Source: Sterolibacterium denitrificans (lineage in GTDB: Bacteria; Pseudomonadota; Gammaproteobacteria; Burkholderiales; Rhodocyclaceae). From it: DNA of 64,000 nucleotides. The translations under genes were made by a program, and so were the position numbers. The stretch lies in the NCBI RefSeq assembly GCF_900174485.1, contig NZ_LT837803.1:2681305-2745304 (forward strand). The letters run 5' to 3'. The notes beneath the pieces were generated by a model. It did not search any database, was not told the origin of the DNA, and was given only the letters and a program-made list of their open reading frames with translations. Below are positions 42,556 to 51,387 of this stretch, in pieces; within the stretch, counting starts at the first letter, position 1, and the number at the start of each line of letters is the position of its first letter.

Positions 42556-43587
42556 ATGACTGCTATCCACCACCGCCTGCGCCGGACGATCGGCGGTTGC
42601 CTGAGGGCCATCGCCCTCGCCGCTACCGTTTTCGCTGCCGCGCCCGCCATCGCCGGCAAGCTGCCGAAGCTCACGCTTTCCGGCCCCTTCGCCGCCGTTT
42701 CCTATCCGCTGATCCACATCGCCGAAAGCGGCGCCTTGAAGGACGTGGCCGAGACGGTCGAGTTCGTGTCGTGGAAAAATCCGGACCAGCTGCGCGTGCT
42801 GGCCATCGACGGCAAGAGCAAGGTCGACTTCATCGCCATGCCGACCAACGTCGCCGCCAATCTCTACAACCGCGGCGTGAAACTGCAACTGGTCAACGTC
42901 TCGACCTGGGGCGTGCTCTGGCTGGTCTCGCGCGACAAATCGCTGAAGACGCTCGCCGACTTCCAGGGCAAGGAAGTGCTGATGCCCTTCCGCGCCGACA
43001 TGCCGGACATCGTCTTCCAAACGCTCGCCGAGAAGGCCGGACTCGATCCGAAAAAGAACTTCCGCCTGCGCTACGTCGGCAGCCCGCTCGACGCGATGCA
43101 GTTGCTCATCGCCCGCCGCGCCGACCACGCGCTGCTCTCCGAGCCGGCGGTGTCGATGGCGCTGCGCAAAACAAAATCCTTCCCGGTCAACCTCATCGCG
43201 CCGGATCTCTACCGCAGCGTCGACCTGCAGCAGGAATGGGGCCGGCTGATGCAGCGCGAAGCGCGCATCCCGCAGGCCGGCATCGCCGCCATGGGTCAGG
43301 CGCTCGCCAACCCGGCGCTGGTCGAACGCTTCCAGCGCGCCTACGCCGCCTCGCTCAAGTGGTGCGAGGACAAGCCGGACGAATGCGGCGCGATGGTCGC
43401 CAGACATATCGACATGCTGACGCCGGAAGCCGTCGCCGACTCGGTACGCGCCGACCGCACGGCTTTCGTCACTGCTGCCGATGCCCGTCCGGAACTGGAG
43501 TTTTTCTTCACCCAACTGCACGCGCGCCAACCGGCGCTGATCGGCGGCAAGCTGCCCGGCGATGCGTTCTACTGGCCGGGAAAGTGA
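42556..43587 (+). CDS. ABC transporter substrate-binding protein (NMT1/SsuA-like)
   Basis: A 343-residue periplasmic protein. The signal peptide ends AAPAIAG. The fold matches the nitrate/sulfonate/NMT1-type family: LTLSGPFAAVSYPLIHIAESG, VDFIAMPTNVAANLYNRG, and LLSEPAVSMAL. Two Cys (WCEDKPDEC) lie in the C-terminal half. GAGGAATGCC precedes the ATG at 42556. It is 100 bases after the receptor gene, across a GC-rich imperfect hairpin. The ligand is not identifiable; members bind small organic or oxyanion ligands. Confidence 0.88.
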   Translation: MTAIHHRLRRTIGGCLRAIALAATVFAAAPAIAGKLPKLTLSGPFAAVSYPLIHIAESGALKDVAETVEFVSWKNPDQLRVLAIDGKSKVDFIAMPTNVAANLYNRGVKLQLVNVSTWGVLWLVSRDKSLKTLADFQGKEVLMPFRADMPDIVFQTLAEKAGLDPKKNFRLRYVGSPLDAMQLLIARRADHALLSEPAVSMALRKTKSFPVNLIAPDLYRSVDLQQEWGRLMQREARIPQAGIAAMGQALANPALVERFQRAYAASLKWCEDKPDECGAMVARHIDMLTPEAVADSVRADRTAFVTAADARPELEFFFTQLHARQPALIGGKLPGDAFYWPGK

Positions 43588-43660
43588 TAGGCTACGCGGC
43601 TCTTCACCCTGACCTCCGATGCCTGGCGCCTGACTCCGCAGGGGCCATTCCAAGCACTTC

Positions 43661-44464
43661 ATGAAACTCCTGCGCGCCTGGTTCATCGGCATCCCCCGCT
43701 ATTTGTGGAGCGGCTGGGGCGCCATCGCCAGCCTGTTCCTGCTGATGGCCCTGTGGGAAGGCACCAGCAGCCTCTACGGCGAACTGATCCTGCCCGATCC
43801 GCTGACCGTCTGGCACGCCTTTCAGACGCTGCTGGAAAACGGCCAGGCCGGCGCGGAACTGCTCATCACCGCGCGCCGCGCCCTGCTCGGCCTGGGCCTG
43901 GCAATCCTCGCCGGCAGCCTGCTCGGCATGCTGGCCGGCATCTCGCTGACGGCCTCCATGGTCTCGCGGCCACTGGTCACCGCCCTGCTCGGCACACCGC
44001 CGATCGCCTGGCTGGTGCTGGCCATGCTGTGGTTCGGCGCCAGCGACGGCACGCCGGTCTTCACCGTCTTCATCGCCTGTTTCCCGGTGATCTTCATCGG
44101 CGCCCTGCAGGGCACGCGCACCCTCGACGGCCAGTTGCGCGAAATGGCCACGGTCTTCCGCCTGCCGGCGCGCATGAAGCTCTTCGACCTCTACTTGCCG
44201 CACGTCATCTCCTACCTGTTTCCGGCCTGGATCACCGCCCTGGGCACTTCCTGGAAAGTCGTGGTGATGGCCGAACTGTTCGCCAGCGCCGATGGCGTCG
44301 GCGCAGCGCTGGCAGTGAGCCGCTCGCAACTGGACACCGCCACCACCCTGGCCTGGATCGCTGCCGTGGTACTGACCCTGCTGGCCATCGAATATCTGCT
44401 GCTCGAACCGATCAAGCGCGAGCTGGAGCGCTGGCGCCAACCGGATCGGCAAGCCGGCGCATGA
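43661..44464 (+). CDS. ABC transporter permease (SsuC/TauC-like)
   Basis: A 267-residue inner-membrane permease with about six helices. The coupling loop for the ATPase is REMATVFRLPARMKLFDLYLPH. It is the MetI-like permease type used by sulfonate, taurine and nitrate importers. Its stop overlaps the ATPase start (ATGA at 44461). Confidence 0.92.
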   Translation: MKLLRAWFIGIPRYLWSGWGAIASLFLLMALWEGTSSLYGELILPDPLTVWHAFQTLLENGQAGAELLITARRALLGLGLAILAGSLLGMLAGISLTASMVSRPLVTALLGTPPIAWLVLAMLWFGASDGTPVFTVFIACFPVIFIGALQGTRTLDGQLREMATVFRLPARMKLFDLYLPHVISYLFPAWITALGTSWKVVVMAELFASADGVGAALAVSRSQLDTATTLAWIAAVVLTLLAIEYLLLEPIKRELERWRQPDRQAGA

Positions 44465-45279
44465 ACACCGCACCCAGCCTGACGCTCTCCGGCGTCTCCC
44501 ATGCCTACGCCCCGCGCACGGTGCTGGAGGACATCGCGCTGGAACTACCGGCCGGACGCACCCTGGCCCTGGTCGGCCCGTCCGGCTGCGGCAAGACCAC
44601 CCTGCTGCACCTGTGCGCGGGCCTGCTCACCCTGCAGGAAGGCCAGTTGAAAAACGGTTTCCTGCGGCCGGCCGTGATGTTCCAGCAGCCGCGCCTGCTG
44701 CCCTGGAAAACCACCCTCGACAACATCGCCCTGGGCCTCAAGGCCGGCGGCATGGACAAGCGCCAGCGCCAGACCCGCGCCAGCGCCATGGCCCGCGCCG
44801 TCGGACTGGACGCGCTGGCGCTGGAGCAGTTTCCCCATGAACTCTCCGGCGGCATGCAAAGCCGCGCCGCACTGGCTCGCGCGCTGGTGCTGAATCCGGA
44901 CCTGCTGCTGATGGACGAGCCTTTTTCCGCCCTCGACATCGGCCTGAAAAGCCAGCTTCACCGCCTGCTGCTCGACCATCAGGCCGAATACGGCCTGGCC
45001 GTGCTGATGATTACCCACGACCTGATGGAAGCCGTGCGCCTGGCCGACACCCTGCTGGTGATGGCCAGCGAGCCTGGCCGCATCGTCCAGCGCATCGACA
45101 TTCCCACGCCGCGCAGCCGCCGCAGCGAACTTGAAGTTCACCAGACCACCGCGCGTCTGCTGCAGGAGCCAGCCGTATGCGCCAGCTTCGGCCTAGCGCT
45201 TGCGCCGCCGCCTGACACTCCCGCAGCGGCAGCGGATGTCGCGGGCGTGGGCGGCAGCACCCTGGAAATCCATCCATGA
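44461..45279 (+). CDS. ABC transporter ATPase (SsuB/TauB-like)
   Basis: A 272-residue ATPase. Walker A GPSGCGKTT, Q-loop QQPRLLPW, signature LSGGM, Walker B LLLMDEPF and switch His in THD are all intact. It pairs with the preceding permease. The C-terminal tail (PPPDTPAAAADVAGVGG) is unusual and not part of the ATPase fold. Its stop overlaps the nnrS ATG (ATGA), so NnrS is translationally coupled to the transporter. Confidence 0.93.
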   Translation: MNTAPSLTLSGVSHAYAPRTVLEDIALELPAGRTLALVGPSGCGKTTLLHLCAGLLTLQEGQLKNGFLRPAVMFQQPRLLPWKTTLDNIALGLKAGGMDKRQRQTRASAMARAVGLDALALEQFPHELSGGMQSRAALARALVLNPDLLLMDEPFSALDIGLKSQLHRLLLDHQAEYGLAVLMITHDLMEAVRLADTLLVMASEPGRIVQRIDIPTPRSRRSELEVHQTTARLLQEPAVCASFGLALAPPPDTPAAAADVAGVGGSTLEIHP

Positions 45280-46544
45280 TTTCCCTGAAGACCGCCGACC
45301 ATCCGCTCTGGCTATGCGGCTTCCGGCCTTTCTTCCTGGCCGCCGCGTTCAGCCTGATCCTGCTGATCCCGCTCTGGCTGTTCTTTCTCGGCGCGCCTTT
45401 TGGCCTCGCCCTGCCGCTGCCCCAGGTGCCGGGCGGCGCTACCATCTGGCATGCCCATGAACTGCTGTTCGGCTTCGTCCTCGCCGCCCTGGCCGGCTTC
45501 GTGCTGACCGCCGTTCCCGAATTCACCCTCGCGCCCCCGGTACCACCCGCGCAGGTACGCCTGCTGGCCGGGCTCTGGCTACTGGGCCGCCTGGGCTTCT
45601 GGTGCGCCGGGCTACTGGGCAAACCGGCGCTGGCGATTGCCGGTCTGGCGCACCTGGGCCTGGTCGCCGGACTGCTCGTCCTGCTGGCGCCGCGCATCTG
45701 GCACGCCCCGGCGCGCCGCCACCTGTCCTTCATCTGGGCGATGCTGGGCCTCATCCTCTGCATCGGCGGCTTCTACCTGGACGCCTTGCGCGACGGCGAC
45801 GTCGCCCGCTGGCTGCATGCCATGGTCGGACTGATGATGATTTTCATCGTCCTCGCGCTCAGCCGCATCTCGATGCGCATCGTCAATCAGGCAATCGACG
45901 AATGGCGCGAACGCCACCCTGCCGCCGCAGACGCCGATGCCGATGCCGAACCGACGGAATACCGTGCCCGGCCGCCCAAGCGCAATCTGGCGATCAGTTG
46001 CATCGCCGCCTACACCGTGGCCGAATTCTTCCTGCCCGAGTCGCGCCTGTCCGGCTGGCTGGCGCTGGCCGCCGCCGCGGCCCTGCTGCACCTGCACAGC
46101 GACTGGCACATTGGCCGCGCCTTGCTGCGGCGCTGGCCGCTGATGCTGTTCGGCGTCTATGTGCTGATGGCCGCCGGTTACGCGCTGATCGGCATCGCTC
46201 TGGTATCCGGCGGCGACGGCTTTTCCGCCGGCCGCCACATGCTCACCATCGGCGCCATGGGACTGGCCATCTACTGCGTCTTCAACATCGCTGGCCGCAT
46301 CCACTGCGGCCACCCCATGGACGAACGCCCGTGGGTGCCGGTCGGCGCCGCGCTTCTGGTGCTGGCCGCCGGGCTGCGCGCCGCCGAGATCCTGCCCGAT
46401 GCGAATGTCCTCGGCCTCTACCAGCTCGCCGCCTTCGCCTTGGTACTGCCCTACGCCGTCTGGCTGTGGCGGATGTGGCCGCTGCTCACCCGGCCGCGCC
46501 AGGACGGCCTGGGCGGCTGCGATGATTATGTGGAGAAGACCTGA
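45276..46544 (+). CDS. nnrS: NnrS-family heme/copper membrane protein
   Basis: A 422-residue protein with about 12 helices. Family marks are WLCGFRPFFLAAA at the start, IWHAHELLFGFVLAALAGFVLTAVPEF, GLYQLAAFALV, and INQAIDEWRE-like VNQAIDEWRE in the middle. NnrS proteins bind heme and copper and are linked to nitric oxide stress in denitrifiers. It is the last gene of the receptor-ABC cluster and overlaps the ATPase by four bases. It converges on clpA; a 7-bp hairpin at 46557-46574 lies between the stops. Confidence 0.93.
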   Translation: MISLKTADHPLWLCGFRPFFLAAAFSLILLIPLWLFFLGAPFGLALPLPQVPGGATIWHAHELLFGFVLAALAGFVLTAVPEFTLAPPVPPAQVRLLAGLWLLGRLGFWCAGLLGKPALAIAGLAHLGLVAGLLVLLAPRIWHAPARRHLSFIWAMLGLILCIGGFYLDALRDGDVARWLHAMVGLMMIFIVLALSRISMRIVNQAIDEWRERHPAAADADADAEPTEYRARPPKRNLAISCIAAYTVAEFFLPESRLSGWLALAAAAALLHLHSDWHIGRALLRRWPLMLFGVYVLMAAGYALIGIALVSGGDGFSAGRHMLTIGAMGLAIYCVFNIAGRIHCGHPMDERPWVPVGAALLVLAAGLRAAEILPDANVLGLYQLAAFALVLPYAVWLWRMWPLLTRPRQDGLGGCDDYVEKT

Positions 46545-46600
46545 AGCGCGTGATCACGCAATCGCATGATTGCGCAGGCCGGCGGACACGCGGGCACGTT

Positions 46601-48874
46601 TCAGCCCAGTGAGCCCAGCGCTTCCGCGGCTTCCTCGGCAAACGTCAGTTTCACCTGCTGGTTTTCGTCCAGATCGATGGTCACGCGGCCACCGCCGGCC
46701 AAGCGGCCGAACAGCAGTTCATCGGCCAGCGCGGCGCGGATGCTGTCCTGGATCAAACGGGCCATGGGACGCGCGCCCATCAGCGGATCGAAACCCTTTT
46801 CCGCCAGCCAGGCGCGGAGTTGATCGGTGAAAATCGCCTCGACTTTCTTCTCGTGCAACTGCGCTTCGAGCTGCATGAGGAACTTGTCGACCACCTGCAG
46901 GATGACCTGCGCATCGAGGGCGGCGAAGGAAATATTGGCATCCAGGCGGTTGCGAAACTCGGGCGTGAACAGGCGCTTGATTTCGGCGATCTCATCACCC
47001 GCCTGCTTGCTGCTGGTGAAGCCCATGCTCGGCTTCTGCAGGGCTTCGGCGCCGGCATTCGTCGTCATGATGATGATCACGTTGCGGAAATCCGCCTTGC
47101 GGCCATTGTTGTCGGTGAGCGTGCCGTGGTCCATCACCTGCAGCAGGATATTGAAAATGTCCGGATGGGCCTTTTCGATTTCATCGAGCAGCAGCACGGC
47201 ATGCGGCTTCTTGGTGATCGCCTCGGTCAGCAGCCCGCCCTGGTCGAAGCCGACATAGCCCGGCGGCGCGCCGATCAGGCGGCTCACCGCGTGGCGCTCC
47301 ATGTACTCCGACATGTCGAAACGCACCAGCTCGATGCCCATGCAATAGGCAAGCTGGCGCGCCACCTCGGTCTTGCCGACCCCGGTCGGGCCGGAAAACA
47401 GGAAGCTGCCGATCGGCTTGTCCGGATTGCCCAGCCCCGAGCGCGACATCTTGATCGCCCTGGCCAGCGCCTCGATGGCGCGATCCTGACCGAACACCAC
47501 GGCCTTCACGTCGCGCTCCAGATTCTTCAGCGTATTGCGGTCGTCGCTGGAAACATGCTGCGGCGGAATGCGCGCGATGCGGGCGACGATTTCCTCGATC
47601 TCGGTCTTGCCGATCAGCTTCTTCTGCTTCGACTTCGGCAGGATGCGCTGGGCCGCGCCCGCCTCGTCGATGACGTCGATGGCCTTGTCGGGCAGATGGC
47701 GGTCGGTGATGTAGCGGGCCGACAGCTCGGCCGCGCTGCTGATCGCCGCCGCCGAATACTTGATGCCGTGATGTTCCTCGAAACGCGACTTCAGACCGCG
47801 CAGGATGGCCACGGTTTCCCCAATCGACGGCTCGCCGACGTCGATCTTCTGGAAACGCCGCGAGAGCGCATGATCCTTCTCGAAAATGCCGCGATACTCC
47901 TGATAGGTCGTCGCCCCGATGCACTTCAGGCTGCCGCTCGACAGCGCCGGCTTGAGCAGGTTGGACGCATCCAGCGTGCCGCCCGAAGCCGCGCCCGCGC
48001 CGATCAGGGTATGGATCTCGTCGATGAACAGCACCGCATTCGGCAACTCGGCAAGCTGCTTCAATACCGCCTTCAAACGCTGCTCGAAATCGCCGCGGTA
48101 CTTGGTGCCGGCCAGCAACGACCCCATGTCGAGCGCATAAACGGTCGCATCACCGAGAACTTCCGGCACCTTGCCTTCATTGATCTGCCGCGCCAGCCCT
48201 TCGGCAATCGCCGTCTTGCCCACGCCGGCTTCGCCGACCAGCAGCGGATTGTTCTTGCGCCGCCGGCACAGCGTCTGCACCACACGCTCCAGCTCCCTGT
48301 CGCGGCCGATCAGCGGATCGATCTTGCCCTGCTGCGCCTGAAGATTGAGATTCAGCGCATAGTTCTCCAGCGCCCCGCCGCCCGCCGGTCCCTCCTGCTC
48401 CGGCTCGCCCTGCTCGGCCTCGCCGCGCGTCACCGGCTGGGCATTCTTGCTGATGCCGTGGGAGATGTAATTCACCACGTCCAGCCGGCTGACATTCTGC
48501 CGCTGGAGAAAATACACCGCATGCGAATCCTTCTCGCCGTAGATCGCCACCAGCACGTTCGCCCCCAGCACCTCCTTCTTGCCGGAAGACTGCACATGCA
48601 AAATGGCGCGCTGGATCACCCGCTGAAAGCCCAGCGTGGGCTGGGTCTCGATGGAATCACTGCCCGTCACGGTCGGCGTATGCTCGGTAATAAAGCTGAT
48701 CAACTCGCGCCGCAGTTCTTCGATGTTTGCCGCGCAGGCGCGCAGCACCTCGGCCGCCGAAGGATTGTCGAGCAGCGACAGCAGCAGATGCTCGACGGTA
48801 ATGAATTCGTGACGCTTCTGCCGGGCATCGACGAAGGCCATGTGCAGACTGACTTCGAGTTCCTGCGCGATCAT
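46601..48874 (-). CDS. clpA: ATP-dependent Clp protease ATPase subunit ClpA
   Basis: A 757-residue AAA+ unfoldase with an N-terminal Clp_N domain ([26 protein letters not shown]) and two AAA modules (GEAGVGKT and GPTGVGKT, Walker B LFIDEIH and [11 protein letters not shown]). It feeds substrates to ClpP. The ClpP-binding loop of the second module is expected near residue 610. It lies one base after clpS, so the two are co-transcribed. Confidence 0.96.
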   Translation of the reverse strand: MIAQELEVSLHMAFVDARQKRHEFITVEHLLLSLLDNPSAAEVLRACAANIEELRRELISFITEHTPTVTGSDSIETQPTLGFQRVIQRAILHVQSSGKKEVLGANVLVAIYGEKDSHAVYFLQRQNVSRLDVVNYISHGISKNAQPVTRGEAEQGEPEQEGPAGGGALENYALNLNLQAQQGKIDPLIGRDRELERVVQTLCRRRKNNPLLVGEAGVGKTAIAEGLARQINEGKVPEVLGDATVYALDMGSLLAGTKYRGDFEQRLKAVLKQLAELPNAVLFIDEIHTLIGAGAASGGTLDASNLLKPALSSGSLKCIGATTYQEYRGIFEKDHALSRRFQKIDVGEPSIGETVAILRGLKSRFEEHHGIKYSAAAISSAAELSARYITDRHLPDKAIDVIDEAGAAQRILPKSKQKKLIGKTEIEEIVARIARIPPQHVSSDDRNTLKNLERDVKAVVFGQDRAIEALARAIKMSRSGLGNPDKPIGSFLFSGPTGVGKTEVARQLAYCMGIELVRFDMSEYMERHAVSRLIGAPPGYVGFDQGGLLTEAITKKPHAVLLLDEIEKAHPDIFNILLQVMDHGTLTDNNGRKADFRNVIIIMTTNAGAEALQKPSMGFTSSKQAGDEIAEIKRLFTPEFRNRLDANISFAALDAQVILQVVDKFLMQLEAQLHEKKVEAIFTDQLRAWLAEKGFDPLMGARPMARLIQDSIRAALADELLFGRLAGGGRVTIDLDENQQVKLTFAEEAAEALGSLG

Positions 48875-48875
48875 T

Positions 48876-49211
48876 TCAGTTTTCCTCCATCACGCACGCC
48901 AGCGGATGCTGATGCTGACGCGCAAAGGCGACGACCTGTTCAACCTTGGTGGCGGCAAGATCGCGCGAATAGACCCCGCAAATTCCCTTGCCCTCACGAT
49001 GCACCGCCAGCATCACCACCGTCGCCCGCTCACGATTCATGCCGAAGAACTTTTCCAGCACCACCACGACGAAATCCATCGGCGTGAAATCGTCGTTCAG
49101 CAGCAACACCTTGTAAAGCCGGGGCGGCCTGACCTTGCTGCGCCGCGCCTCCAGTACCACCCCGCCCTTGCCGCCGGGCTCATCCTGACCAGACTGTTTT
49201 CTTCCACCCAT
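48876..49211 (-). CDS. clpS: ATP-dependent Clp protease adaptor ClpS
   Basis: A 111-residue adaptor that brings N-degron substrates to ClpA. The core has [26 protein letters not shown], with the N-end-rule pocket residues, and [19 protein letters not shown]. The N-terminal tail is longer and basic. Upstream gene of clpSA. Confidence 0.95.
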   Translation of the reverse strand: MGGRKQSGQDEPGGKGGVVLEARRSKVRPPRLYKVLLLNDDFTPMDFVVVVLEKFFGMNRERATVVMLAVHREGKGICGVYSRDLAATKVEQVVAFARQHQHPLACVMEEN

Positions 49212-49531
49212 AGGCCGATTCTAATGGCTAAAGTTCAATCCGCAATATGCGGAAAAGCCCCGCATTCGGCGGTTATTCCCTTGTCTTCCAAGGGGTTTCC
49301 AATGCCTTGCCTGCTTGCGGGAATGCGGCCCCAGATCACGTCGGCACGTGGTTTTCGCCTATCCATGTATCTCCATCAGGCCACAGGCCGCGCCAGCTCA
49401 AGCTGGAAAAGCGCAACCCGCCGTCGACAGCCAATGCCGGCCAACCAAATGTGATCAGCCGGACAGCGCACCACAAAAAGGAAAAGCGCCTTGCGGCGCT
49501 TTTCCTTGCAAGTTGATGCGGTCGGTCCGGA
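49212..49531. other. Intergenic region between clpS and the pilin gene
   Basis: This 320-base stretch holds upstream DNA of clpS and the pilin terminator at its right end. Short palindromes such as CCGCAATATGCGG are present. I see no convincing gene, RNA or strong promoter; open frames here lack ribosome-binding sites and family signs. Confidence 0.55.
49474..49506 (-). terminator. Rho-independent terminator of the pilin gene
   Basis: A perfect 12-bp stem, AGGAAAAGCGCC / GGCGCTTTTCCT, has a four-base loop. On the minus strand it continues into TTTTTGTGG. It lies about 25 bases after the pilin stop. Confidence 0.85.
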
Positions 49532-49981
49532 TTAGCTGCCAGTGCCACCGCCGGTGCCACCACCGCCAGCAGCGCCGCACTTGCCGGGACGATACTTTGC
49601 GTCCAGAGTCGTCGTGCAAGTCCATTCTCCATCAGCATCACGTTCCCAAGCGATAGCCCTGCCATTAAAGTTGGCCACATTACCGCCTGTGGTCGTGCAC
49701 GTGATACCGTCAGCGTCGACTGCTATAGCGCTACAGTAGGAAGATGTGGCCCTGATCCCGATATAGCCTTGAGCGGTCGTAGTCGTGCTCGGCGTTTGGC
49801 CATCGGCAACCGCCTGTTCAAAGCCCACCTTGCCGGGCGTGATTTCAGCCAAGGCAGCCGCAGCGTTGGACTTGATGGTGTAATCCTGATACGCCGGCAG
49901 CGCCACGGCCGCCAGAATACCGATGATCGCCACGACGATCATCAGTTCGATGAGGGTGAAACCCTGTTGTACCTTGCGCAT
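49532..49981 (-). CDS. pilA: Type IV pilin (PilA-like)
   Basis: A 149-residue type IVa pilin. A six-residue leader ends in Gly before [27 protein letters not shown], the classic methylation/assembly helix with Glu5. Two or more Cys in the C-terminal half can form the D-loop disulfide. The C-terminus is an unusual Gly/Thr tail ([11 protein letters not shown]) after the last Cys. AAGGAG precedes the ATG, a sigma-54 promoter lies upstream, and a terminator follows, so it is monocistronic. No other pilus genes are nearby. Confidence 0.93.
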   Translation of the reverse strand: MRKVQQGFTLIELMIVVAIIGILAAVALPAYQDYTIKSNAAAALAEITPGKVGFEQAVADGQTPSTTTTAQGYIGIRATSSYCSAIAVDADGITCTTTGGNVANFNGRAIAWERDADGEWTCTTTLDAKYRPGKCGAAGGGGTGGGTGS

Positions 49982-50040
49982 GATGTTCTCCTTGCGGTTA
50001 TTGGTAGTGACGGCAACCTGCAGTCACTTGCCCTTCATGG

Positions 50041-50056
50041 TGCAAGTGCTGTGCCA
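50041..50056 (-). promoter_or_regulatory. Sigma-54 (RpoN) promoter of the pilin gene
   Basis: On the minus strand the sequence reads TGGCACAGCACTTGCA, an exact match to TGGCAC-N5-TTGCA. It lies about 60 bases upstream of the pilin ATG, leaving a leader of about 50 bases. RpoN control through PilS/PilR is typical of pilA. Confidence 0.85.
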
Positions 50057-50332
50057 AGTTTCCCGCAACGAATCCAATGCGTTGTTTCTTATACGAAATT
50101 CAATCCATGCAAAGAAACTGACGCCACGCACCTGACCCAATGAGGGAGAAAACTGACGTTTTTCGTCAGTCCACTTTCCGGCGCAACGCCAACGGGGGAA
50201 ACCATCCGAGACGCCACGCGGCTCGGATGGCAGGGAGTCTCGGATGGGACGAGCCTGCCCAGCGTATTCATTGCCGCCACCCTCAGATTTCTCGACCAGC
50301 CGGCCTATTGACGGTAGCGCGGCGCAAGGGAA

Positions 50333-50347
50333 TAACAACTTTTGTTA
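50333..50347. promoter_or_regulatory. Palindromic operator candidate upstream of parD
   Basis: TAACAA-CTT-TTGTTA is a perfect 6-bp inverted repeat, followed by another TTGTTA half-site at 50349-50354, just before the parD ribosome-binding site. Autoregulation by the RHH antitoxin is likely. Confidence 0.55.
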
Positions 50348-50374
50348 ATTGTTACTAACTTTCAGGAGGTCAGC

Positions 50375-50632
50375 ATGCCTACCAGCGTCGCCCTTGGTCA
50401 TTACTTTGAGACTTTCGTCCGCAACCAGGTGCAAAGCGGGCGCTTCAACAACGCCAGTGAAGTAGTGCGCGCAGGGCTGCGCCTGCTGGAGGAGAGCGAA
50501 CAGCACAAGCAACTCGAACTCGAAGCCCTGCGCGCAGAGATCGCCGCCGGACAAGCCAGCGGCCCCGGCAAGTCTGCCGATACGATATTCGACCGCCTCG
50601 AAGCCAAGTACGCCACACAAACTGCGCGCTGA
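50375..50632 (+). CDS. parD: ParD-family antitoxin
   Basis: An 85-residue ribbon-helix-helix antitoxin. SVALGHYFETFVRNQVQSGRFNNASEVVRAGLRLLEE is the DNA-binding half, followed by an acidic helical tail that normally wraps the toxin. A textbook AGGAGG precedes the ATG at 50375. Its stop overlaps the start of the toxin remnant (TGATG). The partner is broken, so this may be an orphan antitoxin. Confidence 0.9.
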   Translation: MPTSVALGHYFETFVRNQVQSGRFNNASEVVRAGLRLLEESEQHKQLELEALRAEIAAGQASGPGKSADTIFDRLEAKYATQTAR

Positions 50633-50826
50633 TGCGCCTGACATTCACCCCGCTGGCCGAGCAGGATCTCGAAGCCATCGCCGACTATATTGCTGCGGAT
50701 ACCCAGCGTGCGTCGCAGCGTGATACAGCGCGGTCAGCAGGTAAGCATCCTGTACGTTCCTGGGTCTCCGCTTGCGCGGAGACGACGGATGTACTGCCTA
50801 CACAGCGCAAGCTCACAACGCCCTGA
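50632..50826 (+). pseudogene. Truncated ParE toxin
   Basis: The frame opens with a clear ParE N-terminus (MRLTFTPLAEQDLEAIADYIAAD, about 23 residues), then loses similarity. ParE toxins are about 95-100 residues and need the C-terminal strands; here the frame ends after 64 residues of unrelated sequence (RSAGKHPVRSW). The break is near 50700, and a perfect hairpin (50764-50783) sits in the replacement sequence. Probably inactive. Confidence 0.75.
50764..50783. repeat. REP-like palindrome in the parE remnant
   Basis: GTCTCCGC, TTGC, GCGGAGAC is a perfect 8-bp inverted repeat within CTGGGTCTCCG...GACGACGG, a form common among dispersed repeats of proteobacteria. It probably arrived with, or after, the loss of the parE 3' end. 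Confidence 0.55.
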
Positions 50827-50847
50827 TCCAACCCCAATCCAGCTTAT

Positions 50848-50879
50848 TTTCGTTTATTGCGAATTTCGTTTATTTTGAA
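50848..50879. promoter_or_regulatory. Two tandem 16-bp direct repeats upstream of the HTH/PIN operon
   Basis: TTTCGTTTATTGCGAA (50848-50863) is followed directly by TTTCGTTTATTTTGAA (50864-50879), 14 of 16 identical. They lie about 40 bases before the HTH antitoxin gene and are the likely autoregulatory operators. Confidence 0.6.
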
Positions 50880-50919
50880 TAGACTGATGCCAGAACTGCT
50901 TTTAACTTAGGAGTGAGCC

Positions 50920-51387
50920 ATGGTCACCACCGCCCAATCCAAAATGACGCTACCTGCCGCACGGGAAGTGCAGGCGGCTGTTCAAGGTCAGCGCGCATTA
51001 GCCGCGTACCTGGCAACGCGCTCCGAAACACAACATATTCAGATCTTCGATGACCGGAACCAAGCCCGCCAAATAGAGTTGCCCACTTCAGCACTACGTC
51101 TGCTGGTCGATATTTTGGCCGAGTTGGCCGATGGCAACGCGGTGAAAGTCGTGCCCGTCCATGCAGAGCTGACGACTCAAGAGGCTGCGGACATGCTCAA
51201 TGTCTCCCGTCCTCATTTGGTCAAGCTGTTGGAGGATGGCGCATTGCCGTTCCACCGAGCGGGCAAACACCGCCGGGTGAGATTCGCAGATTTGATGCAG
51301 TACAAGGATGCTCGTGAACGCGCCAGCGAAGAGGCCATGACCGAACTCGCTCGTCAGGCGCAAGAGTTGGGCATGGGGTACGAATGA
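50920..51387 (+). CDS. Excisionase-type helix-turn-helix antitoxin
   Basis: A 155-residue protein. The N-terminal half is not recognised; a helix-turn-helix of the excisionase/MerR type is at about residues 88-135 (LTTQEAADMLNVSRPHLVKLLEDGALPFHRAGKHRRVRFADLMQY). AGGAG precedes the ATG. Its stop overlaps the PIN gene ATG (ATGA). Such HTH proteins paired with PIN nucleases form type II toxin-antitoxin modules; the role as antitoxin is by context. Confidence 0.85.
   Translation: MVTTAQSKMTLPAAREVQAAVQGQRALAAYLATRSETQHIQIFDDRNQARQIELPTSALRLLVDILAELADGNAVKVVPVHAELTTQEAADMLNVSRPHLVKLLEDGALPFHRAGKHRRVRFADLMQYKDARERASEEAMTELARQAQELGMGYE

Larger units (their letters stand above)
49982..50374. other. 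Divergent intergenic region between pilin and parD
   Basis: This 393-base region holds the sigma-54 promoter of the pilin gene (50041-50056), a CTGACG/CGTCAG hairpin near 50152-50168, a CATCCGAG/CTCGGATG hairpin near 50202-50230, and the parD operator palindrome at 50333-50347. No gene was recognised. Confidence 0.6.

Noticed and set aside
49247-49516. An 89-codon open frame upstream of clpS
   Set aside because: No family signs and no ribosome-binding site; it runs into the pilin terminator.
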